Shown here: positions 1-7,738 of the stretch, one piece after another | Numbering within the stretch: the stretch's first letter is position 1 | How the letters are laid out: each line of letters starts with the position of its first letter | NCBI GenBank assembly: GCA_020634935.1 | Contig: JACKAT010000019.1 | Location: 31,558-95,557 of the forward strand | Length of the DNA: 64,000 bases | Direction: 5' to 3' | DNA from: Anaerolineales bacterium | Lineage (GTDB): Bacteria > Chloroflexota > Anaerolineae > 4572-78 > J111 | Notes under the pieces: model-generated | What the model was told of the DNA's origin: nothing | What the model saw: only the letters and a program-made list of their open reading frames with translations | Databases searched by the model: none | Program-made: the position numbers and the translations under genes

Positions 1-477
1 CGCGTGAATCAACACGCGCTGCCCGGCCGACAGGCCGCCGGTATCAAATAGCGCCTGCCAGGCCGTTAGCCCTACCAGTGGTAGCGCCGCCGCGTGAATA
101 TGGTCAATCGAAGCGGGTTTGAGGGCGATATCGTTTGGAGAGGCGGTAACATACTCGGCGTAGGCCGCCCCGATCTCCGGAAAACTGACCATACCGTAAA
201 CCTCATCGCCAATGTTAAAATGAGTTACAGTAGCGCCAATGGCTTCAATCACACCGGACACATCCCAGCCTAAAATCAATGGGAAAGGATTAGGGTACCG
301 CCAGGCCACGCCTGACCCTTGCCGAGTCTTACCATCGACCGGGTTGATCCCCGCTGCGTGGACTCGAATCAAAACCTCGTCGCCCATTGGCGCCGGTTTG
401 GGCGCAGCTTCATAGATGAGCACTTCTGGCTCGCCAAACTCGTGCATTCGAACCGCGTACATTGTCTCTTGCATCAT
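1..477 (-). CDS. Zinc-type MDR oxidoreductase (quinone reductase/alcohol dehydrogenase family), partial
   Basis: Only the N-terminal 159 codons are present; the gene runs off the left edge. The reading from the ATG at 475-477 gives an MDR-type GroES domain: EVLIRVHAAGINPVD near residues 32-46, GWDVSGVIEAIG near 68-79 and PLVGLTAWQALF near residue 133, all typical of NADPH:quinone oxidoreductase-like enzymes. The Rossmann part that would bind NADPH lies outside the window, so cofactor and substrate cannot be told. A second ATG follows directly, so the start is uncertain by one codon. It lies 56 nt downstream of the CDGSH gene on the same strand and may end that operon. Confidence 0.85.
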   Translation of the reverse strand, partial: MMQETMYAVRMHEFGEPEVLIYEAAPKPAPMGDEVLIRVHAAGINPVDGKTRQGSGVAWRYPNPFPLILGWDVSGVIEAIGATVTHFNIGDEVYGMVSFPEIGAAYAEYVTASPNDIALKPASIDHIHAAALPLVGLTAWQALFDTGGLSAGQRVLIHA

Positions 478-533
478 TACACTCTTTAAACTTATCGTTA
501 CTCACTATTTACGGGTTATCCTACGCGATTTCC

Positions 534-1187
534 TTATGCCGCCTCAAAGCCTATCCGTTTATGCGTACCATCACAAAATGGCTTATTGCTCGAACCACCG
601 CAGCGGCATAAATCGCCACTTGTACCGGTGCAGCTCGACGTACCGTCCGCGCTGAAGATTTTTACCGGGCCTTGGACCAGCAGTGGACCATTCTTAGCTG
701 AGGTAATTTTGAGTTTACCGTCGCCGTCCTCGATTTCCTTTTGGTCGAGCCAATTTTCACCCAACTCACCCGAGGCTTTAAAGTCGATTTGGTGGTGACT
801 GTTATCACAAAACGGCTTATTTTGTGATGCGCCACAGCGACATAAGGCAACGCGGGTATCCTGTAGCAGCAGGTCGCCTTCGGCAGTAGTAATTTCGATA
901 TTACCTCGTACGTACAGCGCCCCGTCCGGATCAACCTGGATGGTATTTTCAGCCGGCGCCGCCTCCTCGGCCCCACCATCGCGCCGCTCAAAGTGCAAAG
1001 CGCCGGTAGGACAACGCGCAATCACTTCGGCGACGTCGTTCGCCTGAGCTTGATCCGGCTGAATCCAGGGCCGCTTTTTGGTATCGAACACAGCCGGCAG
1101 GCCACGAATACACTCGGCGGCGTGGATGCAGCGTTTTACATCATAACTTACGACAATATCATCACTATAATATTCTTTTTTAGCCAT
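534..1187 (-). CDS. Iron-sulfur protein with divergent 4Fe-4S domain and two CDGSH domains
   Basis: A 217-aa cytoplasmic protein. The N-terminal 60-65 residues carry a divergent ferredoxin-like (Fer4_19) pattern: VKRCIHAAEC and IARCPTGAL supply the cysteines. Two CDGSH motifs follow, CRCGASQNKPFCDNSH near residue 116 and CRCGGSSNKPFCDGTH near residue 189. Each has the three Cys and one His that hold a 2Fe-2S cluster. The ATG at 1187 is chosen because a purine-rich SD (AGGAAAGAGAG) precedes it; a longer frame from a TTG at 1211 is less likely. Its start overlaps the end of the upstream membrane-protein gene by 8 nt, so it is translated as part of that operon. Such proteins are thought to handle electrons or redox sensing; the exact role is unknown. 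Confidence 0.85.
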   Translation of the reverse strand: MAKKEYYSDDIVVSYDVKRCIHAAECIRGLPAVFDTKKRPWIQPDQAQANDVAEVIARCPTGALHFERRDGGAEEAAPAENTIQVDPDGALYVRGNIEITTAEGDLLLQDTRVALCRCGASQNKPFCDNSHHQIDFKASGELGENWLDQKEIEDGDGKLKITSAKNGPLLVQGPVKIFSADGTSSCTGTSGDLCRCGGSSNKPFCDGTHKRIGFEAA

Positions 1188-2277
1188 ATCGTTCTCTCTT
1201 TCCTTTTGCAATAAATAATCGCGGGGGTATCCGAATCGCCCGGTCGCCCGACCAGGGGGCTTCAGGGGCCATCGTCAACCCGGCTAATACCAACAATACT
1301 CGATCATAATTTACCCGCCAGCCGGCGAAATCACGCCAGGCCTGGTCTAAATCCGGCTTAAGAGGAACGCCAGCCTTGGCCAGTTCTCGGCAAAGCGTCA
1401 TAAATTCGGCGCGAGTGACACTAATACTATCCGTGGGACGGGGCCGGGGGTTGAAGGGGATTCGGAAAAAATCCACAATATTTTGAAGCGCCAGATAGCC
1501 CGCCCGGATGCACAGGTCTGCCTTCGGATCATGAGGCAAGTCGAGCGTTGAAGACCTTAGTGCGGCCACGTCCAAAACTGTGCCGGCGGTAATTACCCAG
1601 GACTGCCCCACATGAGGTGAGCGAAAAAAAACCAAGGCAATCAGCGAGGTGTGGGTTTGCTCCAGTTCGACAAACCAGCGTTCCCAATCCTTCCAAATCT
1701 CGGTTAAATAGTCCAACCCGTGGATACGGTGCATCCGTTTCAGCATCTCCACGGCTGAAGGGGGCGTGCTGGCGTAAATTTCCAGCAGGCTAACCGCAGT
1801 CTCACGCTCGGTGAAGGCCGTGAACATTGTGGGCAAGTACGAAATCAACAGCGCCACCAACCCCAAACCAATGGTAGCTTCGGAAAACGCCAGCATCGCC
1901 TCGGTCAAATTATGGACTGCGGCAAAGCCTAACGTCAACAGTGATGACCCACTAAGCAGATAAGCATCGTACCAGGGTCTAACCCCAACTGCCCAAAACA
2001 TGAACATGTACCCCACCGAGATAAGGGTCAACCAAATAACCGGCAGGACTAATAGCGCCACCGGCGAGAAAAAACCCATGACCCAATCCCGTTCAGAATA
2101 AGTTTTAGCCCAACTAATACGTAGTTGAAAAATACGAAAAAGGGCTTGAAACACCAATCGTGTTAAAAAGACATTATCACTACGCGGCAGTACAAACGAG
2201 CGGACGGCCGAAATCAAAGTCCAGATAACTACATATCCCCCCCAACCAAAACTTACCACTCGCAGGATCGAGTCCAT
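1180..2277 (-). CDS. Integral membrane protein, ion-channel-like
   Basis: A 365-aa protein with an N-terminal membrane anchor (residues about 5-25), two or three further helices near 70-170 and a long soluble C-terminal half. The segment LLSGSSLLTLGF followed by a helix ending in YLPTMFTAF resembles the pore loop and inner helix of two-TM potassium channels, but the selectivity sequence TVGYG is not present, so channel function is only a guess. The C-terminal half has no motif I recognise. The ATG directly follows the stop of the PIG-L gene without a gap, and the 3' end overlaps the CDGSH gene, so the three genes are co-translated. Confidence 0.6.
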   Translation of the reverse strand: MDSILRVVSFGWGGYVVIWTLISAVRSFVLPRSDNVFLTRLVFQALFRIFQLRISWAKTYSERDWVMGFFSPVALLVLPVIWLTLISVGYMFMFWAVGVRPWYDAYLLSGSSLLTLGFAAVHNLTEAMLAFSEATIGLGLVALLISYLPTMFTAFTERETAVSLLEIYASTPPSAVEMLKRMHRIHGLDYLTEIWKDWERWFVELEQTHTSLIALVFFRSPHVGQSWVITAGTVLDVAALRSSTLDLPHDPKADLCIRAGYLALQNIVDFFRIPFNPRPRPTDSISVTRAEFMTLCRELAKAGVPLKPDLDQAWRDFAGWRVNYDRVLLVLAGLTMAPEAPWSGDRAIRIPPRLFIAKGKRERYG

Positions 2278-3030
2278 CTAGCCTTCCACACGACCCTCAG
2301 TTTTGTCAAAATCCTCGTCGGTTAGCAATGTTACTACACGAAAAGCCTCAGCGTACTGCATTTCCTTGCCCTTGCCTACCTCAGAGGCCCACTCGCGCAG
2401 GCGTGGTTCGGGGTCCCAATCGCCCATCTGGCTGACATGCTTTTTGAGCGCCTCTAGCTTGGCGTCAATCGTCTCGGTAATATCGACAAACGTGCTCGCT
2501 TCATTCCAATTGGTAGCGTACAGTTTGCGAACTTTGTGGGCAGTCAAGCCTTCTTTAGCTAATTCTTCAAACAGGTTAGGCTGGCCGGCTGCCGGAAAAA
2601 CCGCGTCGATGGCCGCCATGCCAGCGGCCCGGTGATCGGGGTGATTGACGTAATCCTCACGCGACCAGACGATAGTCGGGTCCATCGTAATAACCACCTC
2701 CGGTTTAAAGCGGCGAATCTCGCGCACCAGCCGTTTGCGCAGTTCCAGCGTGTTGACCAGCATGCCGTCCGGCTCGCGCAGGAAGACAACTTCCTTGACC
2801 CCAACTACCTCAGCCGCCGCAATCTGCTCCGCTTCCCGAATTTGAGCCGCTTTCTCTTTCGTCATTCCTTTGGCGGCAATGCCCACATCGCCGCTGGTGC
2901 AAAGAACATAGGCCACCTCAGCCCCATCCCGCACCCAACGGGCAATCGTTCCAGCGCAACCGAATTCAATATCATCAGGATGGGCGACGATGACCATCGC
3001 TTTTTTGGGGGTATATCGACCGTTTTTCAT
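2278..3030 (-). CDS. PIG-L (LmbE-like) family deacetylase
   Basis: A 250-aa zinc-dependent N-acetylglucosaminyl deacetylase-type enzyme. The signature AHPDD at residues 17-21, preceded by a hydrophobic beta strand, supplies metal ligands, and NHPDHRAAG near residue 129 gives the third ligand. Family members deacetylate GlcNAc-linked small molecules such as GlcNAc-PI, mycothiol or bacillithiol precursors; the substrate here cannot be read. The SD AAAGGAG lies 5 nt before the ATG. It is the first gene of the leftward cluster with the membrane protein and the CDGSH protein. Confidence 0.9.
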   Translation of the reverse strand: MKNGRYTPKKAMVIVAHPDDIEFGCAGTIARWVRDGAEVAYVLCTSGDVGIAAKGMTKEKAAQIREAEQIAAAEVVGVKEVVFLREPDGMLVNTLELRKRLVREIRRFKPEVVITMDPTIVWSREDYVNHPDHRAAGMAAIDAVFPAAGQPNLFEELAKEGLTAHKVRKLYATNWNEASTFVDITETIDAKLEALKKHVSQMGDWDPEPRLREWASEVGKGKEMQYAEAFRVVTLLTDEDFDKTEGRVEG

Positions 3031-3208
3031 ATAAACTCCTTTGTAAGTAGGGATTAGGAATCAAGAATTAGCCGAGATTAGTCCTAATTCCTAACGCTTA
3101 ACCCTTGTTTTCTTTGGACTGGCAAACTTCTTTGAGTGATGCTCACTCCTTAAATTCTACTACAGCTTAATCGACTAGCGAAAAATAAGTCCAGTATATC
3201 TCACTGCA

Positions 3209-3242
3209 AAACCTCGGAGATGGTCCAACGCCTCCGAGGTTT
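3209..3242. other. Perfect 11-bp hairpin in the 3031-3546 intergenic stretch
   Basis: AAACCTCGGAG (3209-3219) is repeated in inverted form at 3232-3242 with a 12-nt loop. Only three or four T follow on either strand, so it is a weak terminator candidate or part of an old element. The rest of the 516-bp stretch between the PIG-L and nitroreductase genes holds the palindrome at 3299 and the inverted-repeat element at 3388, and no gene that I can see. Confidence 0.5.
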
Positions 3243-3298
3243 AATTACCTGGTTAAAAACGAATTTGGTCGAAATTGACAGACTAATTACTTGTCTAT

Positions 3299-3324
3299 AC
3301 AATAATTGTATGTGCAATTATTGT
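3299..3324. promoter_or_regulatory. Candidate operator: perfect 10-bp inverted repeat
   Basis: ACAATAATTG (3299-3308) and its reverse complement (3315-3324) flank a 6-nt spacer. An AT-rich perfect palindrome of this size upstream of a nitroreductase/marR pair fits a dimeric winged-helix regulator site such as MarR. The assignment to the MarR gene at 4209 is inference. Confidence 0.45.
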
Positions 3325-3387
3325 GATCGCAAGTATATTCACATCGACTTTATCTGTCAAGTTTAACCAAACTGATAGACACTATGT

Positions 3388-3503
3388 TTGCACTTTTTTA
3401 GAAACCAGGTTTTTGAGGCCCAATTGATGGCCTTTTGCGGCAAAAAGCACCCTTTTTTAACGCTAAAAACCGGGTTTCTGACCATAATACTTTAAAGTGC
3501 AAA
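3388..3503. repeat. Imperfect long inverted repeat, MITE-like
   Basis: The segment starts TTTGCACTTTTTTAG, continues AAACCAGGTTTTT, and ends with AAAAACCGGGTTTCT and, after a short break, TTTAAAGTGCAAA. The outer and inner parts of both arms are reverse complements with few mismatches, spanning about 116 bp. It lies 44 bp upstream of the nitroreductase start, so the transcript leader may fold on it. No clear target duplication was found. Confidence 0.5.
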
Positions 3504-3546
3504 GGTAGTGAGGATAACTCATGGTTAGGAGGAGAAGAACCTTATT

Positions 3547-4158
3547 ATGAAAAAAGCAGCCGAAACTCAACATGCTATTCACCCCTCTATCAAAAGCCGC
3601 TGGAGTCCCCGGGCCTTTTCAAATAAACAAGTCGAACCTGAAAAACTTTTAGCCGTTTTAGAAGCGGCGCGTTGGGCCGCTTCGGCAATGAATGAACAGC
3701 CCTGGCGCTTTATCGTCGCCACCAAAGATAACCCGGCCGAGTTTGAGCAGGCCTTACACTGCCTCAATGAAGGCAATCAACGCTGGGCTAAAGATGCCCC
3801 CGTCTTAATTTTTACCATTATCAAAAAAACCTTTACCCGCAACGATCGCCCTAACCGCGTGGCTTTACACGATCTTGGTTTAGCCGTGGCTAACCTGACC
3901 ATGCAGGCTACGGAATTGGGGTTACATGCCCACCAAATGGGTGGCATCCAATTTGATAAAATCCGCGAGGTGTATCAGATTCCGGAGGATTATGAAGTTG
4001 TAACCGGCATTGCTTTAGGGTATTATGGGAATATCGAGCAGCTTCCCGAAGATTTGCAGGAGCGCGAAAAAGGGCCTCGGCTGCGCAAACCGCTGTCCGA
4101 ACTGATCTTTGCTGGGACTTGGGCCAAACCGGCCTCGTTTGTGAATAACAACCCTTAA
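3547..4158 (+). CDS. Nitroreductase family protein
   Basis: A 203-aa FMN-dependent NAD(P)H oxidoreductase of the nitroreductase fold. IKSRWSPRAFSNKQV at residues 16-30 is the typical FMN-phosphate-binding start, and AARWAASAMNEQPWRFIVA near 40-58 is the conserved S-x-x-N-x-QPW type motif. The C-terminal GIALGYYG near 155 is also typical. The start is supported by the strong SD AGGAGGAG about 10 nt upstream. It is followed at 50 nt by a MarR-type regulator and the two are likely co-transcribed. The electron acceptor (nitro compounds, quinones, flavins) is unknown. Confidence 0.9.
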   Translation: MKKAAETQHAIHPSIKSRWSPRAFSNKQVEPEKLLAVLEAARWAASAMNEQPWRFIVATKDNPAEFEQALHCLNEGNQRWAKDAPVLIFTIIKKTFTRNDRPNRVALHDLGLAVANLTMQATELGLHAHQMGGIQFDKIREVYQIPEDYEVVTGIALGYYGNIEQLPEDLQEREKGPRLRKPLSELIFAGTWAKPASFVNNNP

Positions 4159-4208
4159 AGATATGAGAACTCTGACTATGGCGCGTCAGAAGAAAAAGGT
4201 AGACAACG

Positions 4209-4694
4209 ATGTTGGGTATCGACGAACCTAATCGCTGTAACGAACAAGTACATCCCTGGCATACATTCCTACGTGTCCACAGCAAGGTGCTGTCGGCGCT
4301 GGCGGCTGATATGGAAACCGAGCAGGATATGCCGCTGACCTGGTATTATGTCTTGTTTCATCTCGATAATGGCTGCATGAACAAACTGCGGCTGCAAGAG
4401 CTGGCCGAGGCGATCAACTTGAGCCAGAGCGGGTTAACCCGCCTGCTCGATCGGATGGCTGAGGCCGGTTTTGTCGAGCGCCGACCCTGCGCTACAGACC
4501 GGCGCGGGGCGTATGCCATCATCACGCCGATCGGCAAAGGCAAGCTGGAAGTGGCCACCCGCACCTATCTGCGTGGTATCGTTGAGCATTTTATGCAGCA
4601 TCTTAGTGAAGATGATGTCGAAACTCTGCTTGGCGCTTTCAATAAAATCTTAACCGCCGAGGCCGCAACAAAAAAGGGTGGCGCCCGCTGTTAA
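4209..4694 (+). CDS. MarR family transcriptional regulator
   Basis: A 161-aa protein with the MarR winged helix-turn-helix. The recognition part LRLQELAEAINLSQSGLTRL lies near residues 59-78, and the wing RRPCATDRRGAYAIITPIGK near 96-115 has the D-x-R-G pattern of the family. Flanking N- and C-terminal helices form the dimer interface. It follows the nitroreductase gene, so control of that gene, perhaps through the palindrome at 3299, is a reasonable guess. The end of the gene lies within the convergent terminator stem at 4670-4721. Confidence 0.9.
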   Translation: MLGIDEPNRCNEQVHPWHTFLRVHSKVLSALAADMETEQDMPLTWYYVLFHLDNGCMNKLRLQELAEAINLSQSGLTRLLDRMAEAGFVERRPCATDRRGAYAIITPIGKGKLEVATRTYLRGIVEHFMQHLSEDDVETLLGAFNKILTAEAATKKGGARC

Positions 4695-4721
4695 TTTCTG
4701 TCACGATTGCCACCCTTTTTT
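4670..4721. terminator. Bidirectional rho-independent terminator
   Basis: AAAAAAGGGTGGC (4670-4682) and GCCACCCTTTTTT (4709-4721) form a perfect 13-bp stem. The A-run on one side and T-run on the other let it work for both convergent genes, marR from the left and the NmrA-like gene from the right. The marR stop codon (4692-4694) lies inside the loop. Confidence 0.85.
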
Positions 4722-4740
4722 GCCGGATTATTGGGCTACC

Positions 4741-5598
4741 TCACTTCCACGTCTCGGCGTAATCAAAGGCATACTGTTGCAGCGAAATCGGCTCTCGTCC
4801 CAAAATTTCGCCCACCGCCGGCGAAACAGGAGCCACCCACCCCTGGCGGACAATATAGAATAAATCCGCGAAAAATCCCACTTGTTCGGGCCGCCAGCCG
4901 GCCGAAGCCAGCGCCTCGCGAAATGCGCCGTCATCAATCGCCACGTAATTGATTTCTCGATTGGCCGCTTCTGATAAAATGACGGCGGCCTCACTATAGC
5001 TATAAGCCTCGCTGCCGGTCAAGGCGTATTCCTGGCCAGCGTGTCCCGCTTCGGTCAGCGCTGTCGCCGCAACAGCCGCAATATCGCGAGTATCGATAAA
5101 GCTCGTCTTCGAGTCAGCCGCGGCAAGATAGAATGTACCGCCCTGCTGAATCATGGGCAGCAAAAAGCCGGGGCTAAAGTTTTGCATAAACCAATTCGGG
5201 CGCAAAATGGTGTAATCGATACCTGAATTGATCAAATGCAATTCAAGACGCCGGATTGGCACATCTTCAGGGGCCTGATCAACGCCTATCGCCGTCATCA
5301 AAACAATATGGGTTACTCCCGCTGCTTTGGCTTGATCGATCAGCGGGATAAGCGTTTTGTCCGCCTGGATATCGGCGGTTTTGGTTAACGCAAATACCCG
5401 ATCGACCCCGGCCAGCGCCGGGGCATAGGTTTCGGGCCGGTCAAAATCAAAAGCCACCGGCTCGACGTTGTCCGTGGGGGGGTAGTCAGCCGGGTGCCGA
5501 GTGGCTGCCTTTACCTGCTCACCCTTTTGCGCCAAAAATTCCACAATCGAACTACCGACATTCCCTGTTGCACCTAAGACTAAAATTTTGTAACTCAT
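4741..5598 (-). CDS. NmrA-like NAD(P)-binding oxidoreductase (HSCARG/azoreductase type)
   Basis: A 285-aa atypical short-chain dehydrogenase. The Rossmann glycine motif GATGNVGSS lies at residues 9-17, followed by AATRHP, and PNWFMQNFSPG near 138 is typical of NmrA/HSCARG and NAD(P)H azoreductase-like proteins, which often lack the SDR catalytic Tyr-Lys pair and sense NADPH or reduce quinones. The SD AAGGAG lies 7 nt before the ATG. Upstream lies one copy of a palindrome also found before the neighbouring Rrf2 gene, so it is probably controlled by that regulator, as for the ywnB/ywnA-type pairs of Bacillus. Confidence 0.85.
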   Translation of the reverse strand: MSYKILVLGATGNVGSSIVEFLAQKGEQVKAATRHPADYPPTDNVEPVAFDFDRPETYAPALAGVDRVFALTKTADIQADKTLIPLIDQAKAAGVTHIVLMTAIGVDQAPEDVPIRRLELHLINSGIDYTILRPNWFMQNFSPGFLLPMIQQGGTFYLAAADSKTSFIDTRDIAAVAATALTEAGHAGQEYALTGSEAYSYSEAAVILSEAANREINYVAIDDGAFREALASAGWRPEQVGFFADLFYIVRQGWVAPVSPAVGEILGREPISLQQYAFDYAETWK

Positions 5599-5632
5599 GC
5601 TTATGCTCCTTTGGTTTATATCGAATTTAAAT

Positions 5633-5651
5633 TGTAACTATATCTGTTACA
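5633..5651. promoter_or_regulatory. Operator copy 1, TGTAAC-N7-GTTACA
   Basis: A palindrome of 6-bp arms and a 7-nt spacer, 34 bp upstream of the NmrA-like gene. The same arms and spacer occur at 6124-6142 before the Rrf2 gene, so it is a likely Rrf2 operator. Confidence 0.65.
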
Positions 5652-5677
5652 TTTGATCGCAAAAAAAGAGAATTTCC

Positions 5678-6109
5678 TTACGATTGGCTCTGAAGTTGCG
5701 CCTCAATATCTTGCACCACGTCAGCGATGGTGGCTTCAGCCAAAATGCCTTCCAATGCCGCTTCCGCTTTTTTGAAAACCGTCAGCAGCGTGGGTTTGAT
5801 GTTACGCCCGCAAGGGCATAACGGGTTGGGTTGATTGCTGTGCAGCGCGAACAGTTGGCCCTGTTCGGTGACGTTATAGACTTCCAGCAGCGTGATCGTA
5901 TCGGCTGACCGGGCCAAGGTTGAGCCGCCATCAACGCCCAGTTGGGTGTCGATGAAGCCGGCTTTGCTGAGCAGGCTTAAAATACGCCGGATAACCACCG
6001 GATTGGTATTTACACTACCGGCAATATATTTTGATGATAGCGGTCGATTTTCTAAAGCCAGCAAAGCCAGAATATGAACCGCCACGGCAAAGCGACTGTT
6101 GATACTCAT
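5678..6109 (-). CDS. Rrf2 family transcriptional regulator
   Basis: A 143-aa protein with the Rrf2 N-terminal winged helix: MSINSRFAVAVHILALLAL, then PVVIRRILSLLSKAGFIDT near 37-55 as recognition helix, and a wing with GVDGG. The C-terminal part holds CPCGRNIKP near residue 97 instead of the usual three spaced cysteines of iron-sulfur Rrf2 members. It may therefore sense redox or electrophiles through thiols, as in the YwnA group. It is on the same strand as, and upstream of, the NmrA-like gene, and both have the same operator, which suggests autoregulation. Confidence 0.85.
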   Translation of the reverse strand: MSINSRFAVAVHILALLALENRPLSSKYIAGSVNTNPVVIRRILSLLSKAGFIDTQLGVDGGSTLARSADTITLLEVYNVTEQGQLFALHSNQPNPLCPCGRNIKPTLLTVFKKAEAALEGILAEATIADVVQDIEAQLQSQS

Positions 6110-6123
6110 TTTAACCCCAAATC

Positions 6124-6142
6124 TGTAACAATAATAGTTACA
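6124..6142. promoter_or_regulatory. Operator copy 2, TGTAAC-N7-GTTACA
   Basis: The same arms and 7-nt spacing as at 5633-5651. It begins 14 bp upstream of the Rrf2 start codon, as expected for an autoregulatory site. Confidence 0.65.
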
Positions 6143-6314
6143 TTTTATTATTTGTCAAATTTAGTTTTTCAATTAAATTCCGTTTGATCGCATTATACAG
6201 TTGAACCTATTTTTGGCCGTCTGGCGTCGGCAATGGTGGTTTATCACCTTAAAGGCAAATTTTAGCCCCTTATATTAACCCAAGTTAAACAAAGCAAATA
6301 AATAGAGGGAACTT

Positions 6315-7319
6315 ATGGCAAGAAAATTCTTTAAAGTCGCTACATTTAACCTCCTTAATCTGGCGATGCCCGGCCAGCCCTATTATAACCTGACCTGCGA
6401 TGAGGCAACTTATAAACGCAAAGTCGAATGGATATCGGCCCACTTGCGCTATATGAATCCTGATATTGTGGGGTTTCAAGAGGTATTTCACCCGGAGGCA
6501 TTAGAGGAGGTGATCACTGCCGCCACGACTTATCAGAACGCTAACATTCTGGTCGCTGATCGGCCTGAGGATGGCGGGCCGTCGGTGGCTTTGGTCAGCC
6601 GTTTCCCTGTGTCCGATATGGATGTTATCGCCGACTTTCCGGAGCAGGCCCTGTTGGAAATCGATGGGATGAATGTGCCTATCAAAAAGTTCTCTCGCCC
6701 TGTTCTACGGGCCAAGCTTCGCCTGTCTGACGAACTCAGTGTGACGGTTTACGTCGCTCACCTCAAATCAAAGCGGCCCAAACTGCCGGACGGCACCAAT
6801 CAGCACGATCCCCGTGTTAGGAGTATGGGTGAAGCGCGATCTCTAATTGTTAGAGCGGCTGAAGCTACCGCCTTACGCCACCTGCTGCTCGACACGCTGG
6901 AAGGAACCACTTATCCGGTCATTGCCATGGGCGATCTCAACGACGACGGCGAATCGGTGACCAGCCGGATTTTGGTCGGCGAAGAACCGTGGCGCAACCT
7001 TAAATTGCACGACAAGCAGCGTCTCTGGGATGTTCATCTGTACAATGTGAAGGATATTCAGGCCCGGCAAAGTTATCGCGATGTCTATTACACCCACATC
7101 CACAACGGCCATTACGACAGCTTGGATCACATTTTGGTCAGCCAGGAGTTTGTCCGCCAGAATCCCCAGCGTTTAGGCTATGTGGAATACGTCAGGGTGT
7201 TCAACGATCACCTCATCGACGAGACCTTGAGCGATGATCGCGTGCCGCGTTGGGCCTCGGACCACGGGCAGGTTGTGGCGACGATTCAACTTGAGCGGGG
7301 CATTCCCGGCGAGTGGTAA
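6315..7319 (+). CDS. Endonuclease/exonuclease/phosphatase family protein
   Basis: A 334-aa protein of the DNase I-like fold. Seen motifs: FKVATFNLLNL at residues 6-16, IVGFQEVFHPE near 51-61 (metal-binding Glu), VYVAHLKSKRP near 145-155, AMGDLNDDGES near 205-215, and WASDHGQVVATI at the end (catalytic Asp-His). All active-site segments of the family are present. No signal peptide is visible, so it is cytoplasmic. The target could be nucleic acid or a phosphoester. The SD AGAGGGAA precedes the ATG. It has no obvious partner. Confidence 0.85.
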   Translation: MARKFFKVATFNLLNLAMPGQPYYNLTCDEATYKRKVEWISAHLRYMNPDIVGFQEVFHPEALEEVITAATTYQNANILVADRPEDGGPSVALVSRFPVSDMDVIADFPEQALLEIDGMNVPIKKFSRPVLRAKLRLSDELSVTVYVAHLKSKRPKLPDGTNQHDPRVRSMGEARSLIVRAAEATALRHLLLDTLEGTTYPVIAMGDLNDDGESVTSRILVGEEPWRNLKLHDKQRLWDVHLYNVKDIQARQSYRDVYYTHIHNGHYDSLDHILVSQEFVRQNPQRLGYVEYVRVFNDHLIDETLSDDRVPRWASDHGQVVATIQLERGIPGEW

Positions 7320-7347
7320 GCGGTGCCGTCATTCTCATTTTAACAAT

Positions 7348-7445
7348 AGATTGGTCCAGTTTTTGCTATTAGGTCGAGAAAGCGGCTCGAGTAGACCGTC
7401 TACTTTGGTGGTAATACGGTCTCGGTAAGTAAACTGGACCAATCT
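7348..7445. repeat. 15-bp perfect inverted repeat enclosing 68 bp
   Basis: AGATTGGTCCAGTTT (7348-7362) and its reverse complement (7431-7445). It lies 28 bp after the nuclease gene. No T-run follows, so it looks more like the ends of a small element than a terminator. Confidence 0.45.
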
Positions 7446-7650
7446 TAGGCCATACTGAGCATTGTTGTAATCGGTGGACAGTGTGGAGCTTGCCGCCGGG
7501 TTAGTGGATGTGAATGAGACGGTGGTCTCCGGCAGCAAGCCCCCACCGCTTTCGGCCTGATCATACCATACCCTGTCGGTTTCACTTGACGCCTCTGCCA
7601 CGCCCGCTGGCCGTCCGTCCCACGCCGAGCCGACGCTCCCCTGAAAATAA

Positions 7651-7710
7651 CGGTCTGGAGCATCAAAGTTTACTTTGACCTGACCGTGAATGACAAAGCC
7701 AGCTTTGTCG
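7651..7710 (-). repeat. Dispersed repeat with two short palindromes, copy 1
   Basis: Read on the minus strand it contains GACAAAGCTGGCTTTGTC and, 14 nt later, a near-perfect palindrome around GTCAAAGTAAACTTTG. A second copy in the same order lies at 28634-28712. Confidence 0.55.
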
Positions 7711-7738
7711 CTCCGAGGCTTCAGCTCTGAAGGGCTTA

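Larger units (their letters stand above)
7335..7738 (-). other. Stretch between nuclease and cyclase-like genes; doubtful open frame
   Basis: A leftward frame of 145 codons stays open from 7772 to 7335, but it starts inside the end of the neighbouring gene, has no SD, and includes both the inverted repeat at 7348 and the dispersed repeat at 7651. Its product resembles nothing I know. It is either a remnant or chance. I see no other gene in this stretch. Confidence 0.3.

Noticed and set aside
1180..2277. True potassium channel
   Set aside because: The TVGYG-type selectivity filter is missing; only the helix pattern is similar.
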